A stretch of DNA of 64,000 bases from Bradyrhizobium yuanmingense (GTDB lineage: Bacteria; Pseudomonadota; Alphaproteobacteria; Rhizobiales; Xanthobacteraceae): the NCBI RefSeq assembly GCF_900094575.1, contig NZ_FMAE01000010.1, positions 1-64,000 on the forward strand, given 5' to 3'. The translations under genes were made by a program, and so were the position numbers. Each line of letters begins with the position of its first letter. The first letter of the stretch is position 1. Below, piece by piece: positions 49,785 to 59,082 of the stretch. Below the pieces are notes generated by a model. The model was not told the DNA's origin and did no database searches. It saw nothing but the letters and a program-made list of their open reading frames with translations.

Positions 49785-50600
49785 GTGTCGCAGCCTGTGC
49801 CAATGATAACAAAGGACGGACGCTTCGCCTATGAAGCCGCGGGCGATCCGGACGCGATACCGCTGATCTTCCTGCACGGCATCGGCGGCGCGGCGCGGGC
49901 CTGGCGGCGGCAGCTTGCGACATTTGGCGACCTCTTCCGCGCGATCGCATGGGACATGCCCGGTTATGGAGGATCGGCGCCGCTTGCGAGCGTCAGTATC
50001 GCTGCCCTGGCGGAGGCGCTCCAGCAGTTCATCGAGCAACTCGGCGTCAGCAGACCTGTTCTGGTCGGCCATTCCATCGGCGGCATGATCGTTCAGAAGT
50101 GGCTGGTTCAATCCCCCAAGCTGGCACGCGCAGTCGTGCTGGCGCAGACCAGCCCTGCGTTCGGAAAGGCGGACGGCGACTGGCAGAAATCATTCATCGC
50201 AGCGCGACTGGGACCGCTTGATCGCGGGGAGACGATGAAGTCGCTGGCCCCCTCCCTGGTGAAGGAGCTCGTCGGCGACGATCCCGACCCGAACGGGATG
50301 GAGGTTGCCCGCGAATGCATGGGGAGCGTGCCCGAAGCGAGCTATCGCGCCATGATGCTGGCTCTCATCGGCTTCGATCAACGCAGCACGCTCGGAAATA
50401 TCTCCGTTCCCACGCTGTTGCTGTCCGGCTCAAAGGACAACAACGCGCCCGCGCCGATGATGGCAAAGACGGCGACCTATATCCCGGGGGCCGAATATGT
50501 CGAGCTGCCTGGCGTCGGCCATCTCGCCAATCTCGAACGCCCCGAGGCCTTCGACGAAGCTCTCGGCCGGTTCCTGAACTCTCTCGCGACCAAAGCCTAA
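49785..50600 (+). CDS. Alpha/beta hydrolase
   Basis: A 271-residue hydrolase. GTG 49785 is preceded by AAGGA. The oxyanion segment is FLHGIGGAARAWRRQL, the nucleophile elbow is LVGHSIGGMIVQKWL (Ser), the acid is near LLSGSKDNNAPA, and the base His is in LPGVGHLANLERP. It is related to enol-lactone and ring-cleavage hydrolases such as PcaD-like, MhpC-like or NicD-like enzymes; the exact substrate is undetermined. It is first of a five-gene operon with CoA-dependent oxidation enzymes. Confidence 0.9.
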   Translation: MSQPVPMITKDGRFAYEAAGDPDAIPLIFLHGIGGAARAWRRQLATFGDLFRAIAWDMPGYGGSAPLASVSIAALAEALQQFIEQLGVSRPVLVGHSIGGMIVQKWLVQSPKLARAVVLAQTSPAFGKADGDWQKSFIAARLGPLDRGETMKSLAPSLVKELVGDDPDPNGMEVARECMGSVPEASYRAMMLALIGFDQRSTLGNISVPTLLLSGSKDNNAPAPMMAKTATYIPGAEYVELPGVGHLANLERPEAFDEALGRFLNSLATKA

Positions 50601-50612
50601 GGTAATTGCGCG

Positions 50613-51902
50613 ATGACCATGCAAGTCAGCAAGACGATTGGCGCGACCAACAAGGTCGCGCTGGATGCGCCGATCTTCGATCCTGTCGCATTCAGCCTGA
50701 GCGACGAGCAGGCCGGCATCATCACCCGCGCGAGAGAGATCGGCCAGACCGTCTTTGCCGGTCGCGCCGCCACTTACGATCGCGAGGCGACCTTCCCGAC
50801 CGAAAATTACTGCGATTTGCATCGCGTCGGCCTGCTCGGCATTGCCGTGCCAAAGAAGCACGGCGGCCTCGGCGCGAATTACCAGACCTATGCCCTGGCG
50901 GCGGCCGAGATCGGCCGCTATTGCGGCGCCACCGCGCTGACCTGGAACATGCATGTCTGCTCGACCCTGTGGTCGGGTCCGCTCGCCGACGATCTGGACA
51001 TGGACGCGGACACCCGTGCCGAGCACGAGCGGCGGCGCGCGGTGCACTACAAGCGCATCGTCGAGGATGGAGCGATCTACTCGCAGCCCTTTTCCGAAGG
51101 TGGAGCTGCCGCTGCCGGCGGGGTCGCATTCGGCACTGAAGCAAGGCCGGTTAAAGGGGGCTGGATCGTCAACGGCAAGAAGATCTTTGCCTCGCTTTCG
51201 GGCCACGCCGACTATTACGGCGTGCTTTGCACCGAGATGGAGCAAGGCGAGAAGGCGTCGCGCCGCAACACGCTTTACCTGGCGATATCAGCCAAATCAG
51301 AAGGCGTCTCGGTCGTCGGCGACTGGGACCCGCTGGGCATGCGCGGCACGGTTTCGCGGACGCTGCTGTTCAAGGATGTGTTCGTTCCGGAAGATTCGGC
51401 GCTGATGCCGCGCGGCGTGTATTTCCAGGCAGCTCAGCGCTGGCCGCACATGTTCCTGACGCTGTCGCCGACCTATATGGGCCTGGCGCAAGCCGCCTAC
51501 GACTTCACCGTGCGTTACTTGCGCGGCGAGGTCCCGGGCATGCCGTCGGTCAAGCGGCGGATGTACCCGACCAAGCAGATCGCGGTGGCGCAGATGCAGA
51601 TCAAGCTGGAGCAGATCAAGGCAATCTGGTTCCAGGCCGTGACCGAGGCGCGCGCCAATCCGAGCAAGGAGCAGGTGCTGCGCGCCTACGCCGCGCAATA
51701 TTCGGTGATGGAGGGCGCCAATGAGCTCGCCACGCTCGCGATCCGCACCTGCGGCGGTCAGGCCATGCTTCGCTCGCTGCCGCTGGAGCGAATCTATCGT
51801 GACAGCCGCTGCGGCTCGCTGATGCTGCCCTGGACCGCCGAGCTCTGCCTCGACCGGATCGGGCGCGAAGCGCTGTACGAGGCCGGTGAAACGGACGACT
51901 GA
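50613..51902 (+). CDS. Acyl-CoA dehydrogenase family protein
   Basis: A 429-residue flavoprotein of the acyl-CoA dehydrogenase fold: LSDEQAGIITRAREIGQTVFAGRAA, VGLLGIAVPKKHGGLG, PFSEGG (FAD/substrate loop), WIVNGKKIFASLSGHADYYGV and LAIRTCGGQAMLRSLPLERIYRDSRCGSLMLP. The usual catalytic Glu base is not obvious from the sequence. Oxygen-using or hydroxylating members of this fold exist, so the reaction (alpha,beta-dehydrogenation or monooxygenation) remains open. It starts 12 bp after the hydrolase gene. Confidence 0.9.
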   Translation: MTMQVSKTIGATNKVALDAPIFDPVAFSLSDEQAGIITRAREIGQTVFAGRAATYDREATFPTENYCDLHRVGLLGIAVPKKHGGLGANYQTYALAAAEIGRYCGATALTWNMHVCSTLWSGPLADDLDMDADTRAEHERRRAVHYKRIVEDGAIYSQPFSEGGAAAAGGVAFGTEARPVKGGWIVNGKKIFASLSGHADYYGVLCTEMEQGEKASRRNTLYLAISAKSEGVSVVGDWDPLGMRGTVSRTLLFKDVFVPEDSALMPRGVYFQAAQRWPHMFLTLSPTYMGLAQAAYDFTVRYLRGEVPGMPSVKRRMYPTKQIAVAQMQIKLEQIKAIWFQAVTEARANPSKEQVLRAYAAQYSVMEGANELATLAIRTCGGQAMLRSLPLERIYRDSRCGSLMLPWTAELCLDRIGREALYEAGETDD

Positions 51903-51904
51903 CC

Positions 51905-53440
51905 GTGGACCTCTGTAGCCTGATCGACCGCAACGCGGCGTTCGCGCCAGACAAGACGGCCATTGCCTTCGAAGGGACGCGGCTGAGTTATGCGGCATTC
52001 GCCGCACGGATCGAACGGACCGCGACTGCCTTGAAGGGGGAGCTCGGCGTCGGCCGCGGCGATCGCGTCGCGATTCTAAGCCTGAACAGGCCGGATTATC
52101 TGGTTCTGCTTTACGCCTGTGCGCGGCTCGGCGCGATGCTGGTGCCGCTGAACTGGCGACTGGCCGTCGCCGAGCAGCTGTTCATTCTCGGCGATGCCGG
52201 CACCAAGGTCCTGGTGCTCGAGCAGGCGTTTTCCGGCGTGCTTGCCGAGCTGGGACAGACCGCGGCAGGGACATCCGTCGTCGGCCTCGACTTCACGCCA
52301 CCTCGCGGCACGACATTCGAAGATTTGCTGGCCCGCGGTGACGGCACGAGCCGAAATCCACATACCGACCTCTCCTGCCCGCTGCTCATCGTCTACACGT
52401 CGGGCACGACGGGACGGCCAAAGGGCGCGGTGCTGCGCCAGGAGGCGCTGTTCTGGAACGGCGTCATGAGCCAGCACATGCACAACATGACATCCGACGA
52501 CCACGTGCTGACCGTGCTGCCGTTCTTTCACGTCGGTGGCCTCAACATCCAGACTACGCCGGCGTTGCAGCTGGGCGCGACCGTCACGGTCCATGCGCGC
52601 TTCACGCCGGATGCCGCGCTTGCGGCCATTGAAGGGGAACGGCCGACACTCACGGTGATGGTTCCTGCGATCCTTCAGGCGGTGAGTGAGCATCCCGCCT
52701 GGGCGACCGCTGATCTTTCCTCACTCAAGGCCGTCGCCACCGGCTCGACCATCGTACCGCCGCACCTGATCGAGCGCTTCGTCGCGCGCGACGTCCCGGT
52801 GCTTCAGGTCTATGGCTCGACCGAAACCTGCCCGATCGCCGTCTACACGCGGCTTGGCGGCGATCTTTCGCGCGCGGGATCGACCGGCCTTGCCGGCCTG
52901 TGCTGCGAGGCAAAGGTGATCGACCAGGCCGGCGAAGAACTGCCCGCGGGCACGCCGGGCGAAATCGCGGTGCGCGGTCCCAACGTGTTCTTCGAATATT
53001 GGGGAAACGACGCCGCAACGCGCGAGGCGCTGCAGGATGGCTGGTATCGCACCGGTGATATCGGCCTGTGCGATGCCGAAGGCTATTTCTGGGTCCGCGA
53101 CCGAAAGAAGAACATGATCATTTCAGGCGGAGAAAACGTCTACCCGGCCGAGGTCGAGCGCGTCCTGCTCGAACACCCCGACGTCAGCGAATGCGCCGTG
53201 ATCGGCCGGCCGGACCCGCGCTGGGACGAGGTGCCGGTCGCCTATGTCATTGCGAGATCCGGCTGCCGGCTCGAGGCGGACGAATTGAGGGCGCATCTTC
53301 AGGCGCAACTCGCGCGCTACAAAATTCCGCGCGAGATCGTCTTCGTCAACGACCTGCCGCGGACGGCGCTGGGCAAGGTCCAGCATTTCCTGCTGAAGCA
53401 GCTTGATGCGCAGTCACGGGCGCAAGGAGAAGCATCTTGA
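51905..53440 (+). CDS. AMP-dependent acyl-CoA synthetase
   Basis: A 511-residue adenylating ligase with GTG 51905 two bases after the upstream stop. Motifs are LIVYTSGTTGRPKGAVLRQEA (P-loop), LPFFHVGGLNIQTTPALQLG, VYGSTETCPIAV (adenine), WYRTGDIGLCDAEGYFWVRDRKKNMIISGGENVYPAEVE (hinge) and PRTALGKVQHFLLK (catalytic Lys). It is typical of medium- or long-chain and aryl-aliphatic acyl-CoA ligases and would activate the side-chain or ring-cleavage acid of this operon. Confidence 0.93.
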   Translation: MDLCSLIDRNAAFAPDKTAIAFEGTRLSYAAFAARIERTATALKGELGVGRGDRVAILSLNRPDYLVLLYACARLGAMLVPLNWRLAVAEQLFILGDAGTKVLVLEQAFSGVLAELGQTAAGTSVVGLDFTPPRGTTFEDLLARGDGTSRNPHTDLSCPLLIVYTSGTTGRPKGAVLRQEALFWNGVMSQHMHNMTSDDHVLTVLPFFHVGGLNIQTTPALQLGATVTVHARFTPDAALAAIEGERPTLTVMVPAILQAVSEHPAWATADLSSLKAVATGSTIVPPHLIERFVARDVPVLQVYGSTETCPIAVYTRLGGDLSRAGSTGLAGLCCEAKVIDQAGEELPAGTPGEIAVRGPNVFFEYWGNDAATREALQDGWYRTGDIGLCDAEGYFWVRDRKKNMIISGGENVYPAEVERVLLEHPDVSECAVIGRPDPRWDEVPVAYVIARSGCRLEADELRAHLQAQLARYKIPREIVFVNDLPRTALGKVQHFLLKQLDAQSRAQGEAS

Positions 53441-54525
53441 AGATCGCAGTTCTGGGTGGGGGAAACGGCTCTTTCGCGGCCGCGGGCGATTTTGCGCTGT
53501 CGGGGCACGAGGTGCGGCTCTGGCGCCGCGATGCCGATCAGGTCGCAGCGCATCGCGCCGCCGACTCGCGCATCCTGGTCAAGGATCACAACGGCCGTCA
53601 TGACGTGAAGCTGGCGCTGGTCACGACCGACATCGCGGACGCCGTCGAAGGCACGGAGCTGATCCTGTGCCCCGCGCCCGCCTTCGCGCAATCAAATATC
53701 GCTCGCCTGCTCGCGCCGCATTTGCGAGACGGTCAGGTCGTCTTTCTGCCGCCAGCGACGTTCGGCTCGATGATCTTCGCCCAGGCGGCCCGAGATGCCG
53801 GCAACAATGCCAAGGCCGGCTTTGCCGAAACGGGCACGCTTCCGTGGCTGACCCGCAAGCACGGACCGTTCGAGGTCGCGATCACCATCCGCGCCAAGCG
53901 GCTCCCGGTCGGCGTGTTCCCGCTCGAGCAGGCGCCCCACGCCCTCGCAGTGATCGGGCGCGCTTTCCCAGACGCGATCGAGACATGCGGAGACGCGCTG
54001 TCGGGCGCCCTGATGAACGCAGGTCCGATCATTCACCCGCCGTTGATCGTGATGAACGCAGGGCCGATCGAACATTTCGAGCGCTGGGACATTCACAAGG
54101 AAGGTACGCAAGCCGCGATCCGCCGGGTCACTGACGCGCTCGACGCAGAACGCATCGCAGTGCGCGAGGCACTCGGCTACGGCGCGCCACATTTCCCGCT
54201 GGCTCATCACTACGCGAGGGAAGGCGAGATCTGGATGTATGGCCGCGGCTCGCACGACCGACTGACCGATTCCGGTGATTGGCGCGAGCGGATCGTGCTG
54301 ACAGAGCACCGTTACATGCGCGAGGATCTGCGGCTTGGGCTGTCGCTGCTGGTGTCCGTCGCGGGCCTCGCTGGCGTGGACACACCGCTGGCCAAAGCGT
54401 TTCTGTCAATCGGCGGCGCGGTCTGCGGCGAAGATTTTGCGCGAAGTGGCCGAACGCTCCAGACGCTGGGACTCGGCGAGCTCAGCAAGGCTGAATTGCA
54501 GACGCTGCTCCGCAATGGATTCTGA
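53437..54525 (+). CDS. Opine/octopine dehydrogenase-family NAD(P)-binding protein
   Basis: A 362-residue protein. TTG 53437 overlaps the upstream stop (TTGA) and is preceded by GGAG. The N-terminal Rossmann fold is KIAVLGGGNGSFAAAGDFALSGHEVRLWRRD, with GTELILCPAPAFAQSNIARLLAPHLRDGQVVFLPPATFGS and a conserved GTLPWLTRK segment. A C-terminal helical domain holds NAGPIIHPPLIVMNAGPIEHFE, including the His-containing stretch of the NAD/NADP octopine/nopaline dehydrogenase family. Its presence in a CoA catabolic operon is unusual; it may form or split an amino-acid-like imine adduct (inference). Confidence 0.85.
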   Translation: MKIAVLGGGNGSFAAAGDFALSGHEVRLWRRDADQVAAHRAADSRILVKDHNGRHDVKLALVTTDIADAVEGTELILCPAPAFAQSNIARLLAPHLRDGQVVFLPPATFGSMIFAQAARDAGNNAKAGFAETGTLPWLTRKHGPFEVAITIRAKRLPVGVFPLEQAPHALAVIGRAFPDAIETCGDALSGALMNAGPIIHPPLIVMNAGPIEHFERWDIHKEGTQAAIRRVTDALDAERIAVREALGYGAPHFPLAHHYAREGEIWMYGRGSHDRLTDSGDWRERIVLTEHRYMREDLRLGLSLLVSVAGLAGVDTPLAKAFLSIGGAVCGEDFARSGRTLQTLGLGELSKAELQTLLRNGF

Positions 54526-54528
54526 TCA

Positions 54529-55536
54529 ATGACCAGTCGCATCAATATCGCCTGTCTCGGCGCTGGCCGCATGGGCCGGGGCATTGCCGTTGCCTTCGCG
54601 TATGCAGGGCACAGGGTCACGATGATCGATATCAAGGCGCGTTCCGCGGAGGACTTCACCAAGCTGGAAACGGACGCGCTTGGCGAAGTCAGGAAGACCT
54701 TCGCCAGCCTGTCAAAACTGGGGCTGCTGACCGACGCGGATGTCGATCCGCTGATCGCGCGGGTCTCGGTGGTGCCGGCGAGCCGGAGCGGCGCAGCGTT
54801 GGCCGAAGCCGGAATGATCTTCGAAGGCGTTCCTGAGGTGGTCGAGCTCAAGCGCGAGGTGCTGGGGGCGGCGGCAAAGCAGGTCGGCCCTGAAACGATC
54901 ATCGCGTCGACGACCTCGACCATCCTCGTCGACGATCTCTCGGGCGCGATCGTGAACCCGCGCCGCTTTCTAAACGTGCACTGGCTCAACCCGGCCTATC
55001 TCATCCCGCTGGTCGAGGTTTCGCCCGGCAAGGCGACAGACCCGGCCGTCATCGACGAGGTCAAGACGCTGCTCGAAGGCATCGGGAAGGTGCCGGTGGT
55101 CTGCGCCGCCACACCGGGTTTCATCGTCCCGCGCATCCAGGCGCTGGCAATGAACGAGGCCGCGCGCATGGTCGAGGAGGGCGTCGCCAGCGCCGAAGAG
55201 ATCGACAAGGCGATCCGTTACGGCTTCGGCTTCCGCTATGCCGTGCTCGGGCTGCTCGAATTCATCGATTGGGGCGGCGGCGATATCCTATACTACGCCA
55301 GCCGTTACCTCGAAGGCGCGCTTGGTAGCGACCGCTATCGCGCGCCGGAGGTCATTTCCCGCAACATGCATGAAGGCCGGATCGGCCTGCGCACGGGCGC
55401 CGGCTTCCTGGATTACTCCGGGATGGACGTCGATGCTTATCGCGTGAAGCGGTTGCAGGCCATGGTCGACCTGCTCCGGCACTTCGACCTCGCCCGGCCG
55501 CCCGTGCTCGATCGCGGCTACCCGAAGACGTCCTGA
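54529..55536 (+). CDS. 3-Hydroxyacyl-CoA dehydrogenase family protein
   Basis: A 335-residue NAD-dependent dehydrogenase: INIACLGAGRMGRGIAVAFAYAGHRVTMIDIK (NAD fold), IFEGVPEVVELKREVLGAA, IIASTTSTILVDDLSGAIVNPRRFLNVHWLNPAYLIPLVEVSPG (catalytic His in the NVHWLNP segment), ATPGFIVPRIQALAMNEAARMVEEGVAS. It resembles 3-hydroxybutyryl-CoA dehydrogenase and L-gulonate dehydrogenase-like members. Last gene of the operon, overlapping the convergent NicX-like gene by 19 bp. Confidence 0.92.
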   Translation: MTSRINIACLGAGRMGRGIAVAFAYAGHRVTMIDIKARSAEDFTKLETDALGEVRKTFASLSKLGLLTDADVDPLIARVSVVPASRSGAALAEAGMIFEGVPEVVELKREVLGAAAKQVGPETIIASTTSTILVDDLSGAIVNPRRFLNVHWLNPAYLIPLVEVSPGKATDPAVIDEVKTLLEGIGKVPVVCAATPGFIVPRIQALAMNEAARMVEEGVASAEEIDKAIRYGFGFRYAVLGLLEFIDWGGGDILYYASRYLEGALGSDRYRAPEVISRNMHEGRIGLRTGAGFLDYSGMDVDAYRVKRLQAMVDLLRHFDLARPPVLDRGYPKTS

Positions 55537-56564
55537 AGCACGCCTTCGCGGACGACCGCAACGCCGTCGAGCTCGATCGTCGTTCCCATCATCGGCAGGT
55601 CGAAATGTCCGGCCGTGTAGCGTCCTGCAAATTCATTCGCACCGGTCGAGAACAGGAAATTGCCGGAAACGGCCCGAATCTCTGTGCCGTTGGTGTCGCG
55701 CTGGTCATACATGGATAGTGCCTCATAGCGCGCACCGGGATTCATGCCGAAGCCGACATGCGACACGGCATAGGCTTCGCGATCGCCCCAGGCGGCCAGA
55801 TAAGCGCGCATCATCGCGGCATCCGTGCCCTCGCCTTCGAGTTCCACGACATAGTCGTCCTTCAGAGTCATCTTCACTGGCGAGGTCAGGTAGCGCTTGA
55901 AGGTCAGGTTGATGTCGCCGGGCGCCATCACCAGGGTGCCGTTGATGGTCCCGCTCTTGGGAAAGCTGACGACGATGCCGCCGGGCCAATGCGCGAGCGT
56001 GCCGGGCTTGTCGGTCCAGCCCCACACACCGACCGTCGACGCTCCGACCATATCGACATCGAGCGCCGTGCCGGCCTTCGAGGAGACACGCATGCGCTTC
56101 GTTCCGCGCAGCATTTTGGCCGCCGCACGAACACGCTTTTCGAGCGCGGAATCCGGCACCATGCGCTCCAGCGCTTCGGGATGCTCGTTGGAGATCACCA
56201 GGATCCGCGCGCCGGCTTTGAGAATCTCCGGCGTCTCCACCGCATGCATCAGTCCTTCGATGGTGCAATCCACGACGAAGCCGGCCTGCTGAAGCGCCGT
56301 GATCACTGGACCAAGCTTTTGGATCGCCTCGCTCGCCCCGGTGGAGCGGACCGGAACGATATGCCGGTTACGTGGCGTCGGCATCACCACATGAAACGGC
56401 CGCGCGCCCATCCGCAGCAGGGCCAGCTCCGCGAGATGGACGTTCAACGCGCGTGACTGGGTCTCCGACAGGATCGCCGCGGTATCGCCGGCCTTGACGG
56501 CGCATCGCTCAAAGATCTCGCAAAACGCATCGATCCATTTTGCCTCGATACGATCAGCCAGCAT
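55518..56564 (-). CDS. 2,5-Dihydroxypyridine 5,6-dioxygenase (NicX)-family protein
   Basis: A 348-residue protein with GGGAGAG before ATG 56564. It follows the NicX/M29-like fold throughout: LKAGARILVISNEHPEALERMVPD, RMRVSSKAGTALDV, GWTDKPGTLAHWPGGIVVSFP, APGDINLTFKRYLTSPVKM, AYAVSHVGFGMNPGARYEAL, GNFLFSTGANEFAGRYTAGHFDLPM. The Fe(II) ligands of NicX (His, His, Asp) correspond to H269, H320 and D322. It is therefore predicted to be an extradiol-like ring-opening dioxygenase for a dihydroxypyridine or similar N-heterocycle. Leucyl aminopeptidase annotations of such proteins are common but less fitting. It is last in the ABC transporter operon. Confidence 0.85.
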   Translation of the reverse strand: MLADRIEAKWIDAFCEIFERCAVKAGDTAAILSETQSRALNVHLAELALLRMGARPFHVVMPTPRNRHIVPVRSTGASEAIQKLGPVITALQQAGFVVDCTIEGLMHAVETPEILKAGARILVISNEHPEALERMVPDSALEKRVRAAAKMLRGTKRMRVSSKAGTALDVDMVGASTVGVWGWTDKPGTLAHWPGGIVVSFPKSGTINGTLVMAPGDINLTFKRYLTSPVKMTLKDDYVVELEGEGTDAAMMRAYLAAWGDREAYAVSHVGFGMNPGARYEALSMYDQRDTNGTEIRAVSGNFLFSTGANEFAGRYTAGHFDLPMMGTTIELDGVAVVREGVLQDVFG

Positions 56565-56596
56565 GGTTCTCTCCCGGTCTTCAGGATTCTTGTTAG

Positions 56597-57364
56597 TTAC
56601 GCTTCGGGGAAGCCCCGGAGCAAGTACGAGCGCACGGCTCCCAGCAGGCCGTTCAAGATCAAGCCCAGCAGCGAGATCGTGATCAGCGGCACGAACATGT
56701 CCACGGCCTGGAAGGTTCTGGCCGCAGTCACGAGCGCGTGCCCCAGTCCGTCGGTCGACGTGATCATCTCGGCCAGAAACACGACGATGCAGGAAATGAC
56801 AAGGCCAATCCGGCACCCGGTCAGGATCGACGGCATCGCTGCCGGCAGCACTACCTTGAAGAGAATCTCGTAGCGTGACGATCCCGCAGCCATAGCCGAC
56901 CAGACCAGCTTCTGCTCGACGGTCGAGGCACCGTAATAGGTCGACAGCAGGATCGGGAAAAGAGCGTCGGCAGCCACTAATGTGATCTTCGATCCGTGGC
57001 CAAATCCGAGCAGCAGCAGCAAGGCCGGATAGAGCGCGACCTTGGGCAAAGGCGCCAATACGCGCACGATGGGCCGAACCACGGCGTTGATCGCCGGATT
57101 GGCGGCGGCGGCAATGCCGATGCTGACACCGAGCACGACAGCAATCGCGAAGCCGGCAAACAGCCTGATCAGGGTCGCCGCGATCTCGTGCTGGAACGTC
57201 GAGGTTACGAGTTGCTGGAGCAGCCGGCCGAAGACGTAGCCAGGCGGCGGCAGCAGAACTGCCGGCGCGAAGCCGAAAGACACCAAGCCTTGCCACAGCG
57301 CGATCACCAGTGCGATCGGAGCAATTCCAAGAACGAAATTAAGGGCGAGAAGCCGCGACATCAT
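56597..57364 (-). CDS. ABC transporter permease (SsuC/TauC type), subunit 2
   Basis: A 255-residue inner-membrane permease with six predicted helices and the EAA loop MAAGSSRYEILFKVVLPAAMPSILTGCRIGLV. It overlaps the preceding permease gene by 4 bp (57361-57364), so the pair is co-translated and may form a heterodimer. It lies 32 bp upstream of the NicX-like gene. Confidence 0.93.
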   Translation of the reverse strand: MMSRLLALNFVLGIAPIALVIALWQGLVSFGFAPAVLLPPPGYVFGRLLQQLVTSTFQHEIAATLIRLFAGFAIAVVLGVSIGIAAAANPAINAVVRPIVRVLAPLPKVALYPALLLLLGFGHGSKITLVAADALFPILLSTYYGASTVEQKLVWSAMAAGSSRYEILFKVVLPAAMPSILTGCRIGLVISCIVVFLAEMITSTDGLGHALVTAARTFQAVDMFVPLITISLLGLILNGLLGAVRSYLLRGFPEA

Positions 57365-58146
57365 GAGAAGCTCAGCGGCATGTCGAACTGCGGCTCGGAC
57401 CAGCGCACGAGCCTAGCACGAACCTTCTCGAAAATCGCGTCGAGGCAGATTCCCATCGCTCCAACGATGATGATCATCGCAAAGACGGTTTCGTATTGGC
57501 CCATGTCGAGCGCGTTGAACAGGATGTTTCCGGCGCCGGACTGACGGGCAATCATCTCACTGGTGATCATCGTGATCAGCGCCAACACCAATCCTGTACG
57601 ACACCCCGTCAGAATTTCCGGCAGCGCCGCCGGCAGCACGATACGCACCAGGCGTTGCACCGGCGAGAGCCCCATCGCAGCGCCCGACCACAGCATCTTC
57701 TCTTCGACCGCCTTGGCGCCTTCGAAGCTGTGATAAATCACGGGCAGGCTGACGCCGAGGAAGATCACGAGCGTCTTCGTGATGTCGCCGACACCGAGCC
57801 AGAGCATGATGATCGGCATCAAGGCCGCCTTCGGCACCGGATAGATCACCATCAGCAGCGGATTGAAGAAGGCAGCAATCGCGGCGCTACGTCCCATCAA
57901 CAGGCCAAGCGGAATCGACACGAGCACGGCCGCGCCAAATCCCATCGCCATGCGCCGGAGCGAGGCCAGAATATTGATCAGGGATTCCCTGTCGCCAAGG
58001 ATGTCCGGAATCGCTCTCATCGCTCCAATCGCGGTCGGAAAGCTGTCATTCTTCAGCGCCAGTGACGCGACCTGCCACACCACCAGCAATCCGATGCAGG
58101 CGAGCACCGGGGCAGCGCGCTTGGTCATGCCGGCCGCCGACATCAC
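57361..58146 (-). CDS. ABC transporter permease (SsuC/TauC type), subunit 1
   Basis: A 261-residue permease with six helices and the EAA loop GAAMGLSPVQRLVRIVLPAALPEILTGCRTGLVLALI. It is similar to, but distinct from, the next permease. It overlaps the ATPase gene by 4 bp. Two different permeases in a nitrate/sulfonate/taurine-type importer are unusual, as most such systems use a homodimer. Confidence 0.93.
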   Translation of the reverse strand: MMSAAGMTKRAAPVLACIGLLVVWQVASLALKNDSFPTAIGAMRAIPDILGDRESLINILASLRRMAMGFGAAVLVSIPLGLLMGRSAAIAAFFNPLLMVIYPVPKAALMPIIMLWLGVGDITKTLVIFLGVSLPVIYHSFEGAKAVEEKMLWSGAAMGLSPVQRLVRIVLPAALPEILTGCRTGLVLALITMITSEMIARQSGAGNILFNALDMGQYETVFAMIIIVGAMGICLDAIFEKVRARLVRWSEPQFDMPLSFS

Positions 58147-58988
58147 GCGGGCGCTCCGGCTTCGTCGCTCTCGTCGAACATGCGCTCGATGTCGACGACG
58201 TACTTCTGGTAACGCGGATCGAGCAACAGCTCGTTGCGGCGGCGCGGCCGCGGCAGGTCGATGTCGATGACCTGCCGGATTCGCCCGGGCGATTTCGACA
58301 TCATGACGACCTTGTCCGAGAGGAAGACGGCTTCGTCGACCGAATGGGTGACGAAAAGCACCGTCTTGCGGTCACGCTCCCAGATGTTCAGAAGATCGTT
58401 CTGCAGGCGCGTCCTCGTGTGCGCGTCGAGTGCCCCGAACGGCTCGTCCATCAGCAACACTTCGGGATGGTAGGCAAGCGTCCGCGCCAGCGCCACGCGC
58501 TGCTTCATGCCGCCCGACAGCTCCTTGGGATAGAAGTTCTCGTAGCCCTTGAGGCCGACCATCTCGATCAGGGCCCGGCTCTGCGCTTCGGCCTCGGTGC
58601 CGCGAATTCCTTGCTGACGCGGCCCATACATCACGTTGCCGAGCACAGTCTTCCAGGGAAAGAGCGCAAATTCCTGGAATACCGGTCCGCGATCCGGACC
58701 GGGCCCCGTGATCGCCTGTCCCTTCATCTTCGCCGCGCCGCTGGTTGGACTGACGAAGCCGCCGACAATGTAGAGCAGTGTCGACTTGCCGCAGCCGGAC
58801 GGACCAAGGATGGAGACGAAAGCTCCTTCCTCGATCGTCAGCGAAATGTCCGAAAGCGCAACGTGATTCTTGCGTGCCGAGGTTTTAAAGACCTGCGACA
58901 CGCGGTCGATCTCGATGATTGCGGAAGCCGGGTCTTGTTGCGTCACCGGTCTCACCCATTCGCTCGATCTCGCAGATACTACCGTCAT
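58143..58988 (-). CDS. ABC transporter ATP-binding protein (SsuB/TauB type)
   Basis: A 281-residue ATPase with Walker A LGPSGCGKSTLL, Q-loop FQEFALFPWKTV, signature LSGGMKQRVALARTLAYHPEVLLMDEPFGALDA and H-loop FVTHSVDEAVFLSDKVVMMS. ATG 58988 with GAAGG upstream is chosen; upstream in-frame starts would overlap the dehydratase gene. It energises the heterodimeric permease encoded downstream. Confidence 0.94.
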   Translation of the reverse strand: MTVVSARSSEWVRPVTQQDPASAIIEIDRVSQVFKTSARKNHVALSDISLTIEEGAFVSILGPSGCGKSTLLYIVGGFVSPTSGAAKMKGQAITGPGPDRGPVFQEFALFPWKTVLGNVMYGPRQQGIRGTEAEAQSRALIEMVGLKGYENFYPKELSGGMKQRVALARTLAYHPEVLLMDEPFGALDAHTRTRLQNDLLNIWERDRKTVLFVTHSVDEAVFLSDKVVMMSKSPGRIRQVIDIDLPRPRRRNELLLDPRYQKYVVDIERMFDESDEAGAPA

Positions 58989-59082
58989 CCCGCCTTCCGT
59001 CCCACTCGCACGAGGATTCAGCGGCATCAGCTTAGCAAGAAGCCTGCCAGACAGGCTGTCACTTTCGCGCCCGTGCGGTGCG

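Noticed and set aside
55518..56564. Leucyl aminopeptidase (M29).
   Set aside because: The match to NicX in length, sequence order and iron-ligand positions is more specific than the general M29 resemblance.
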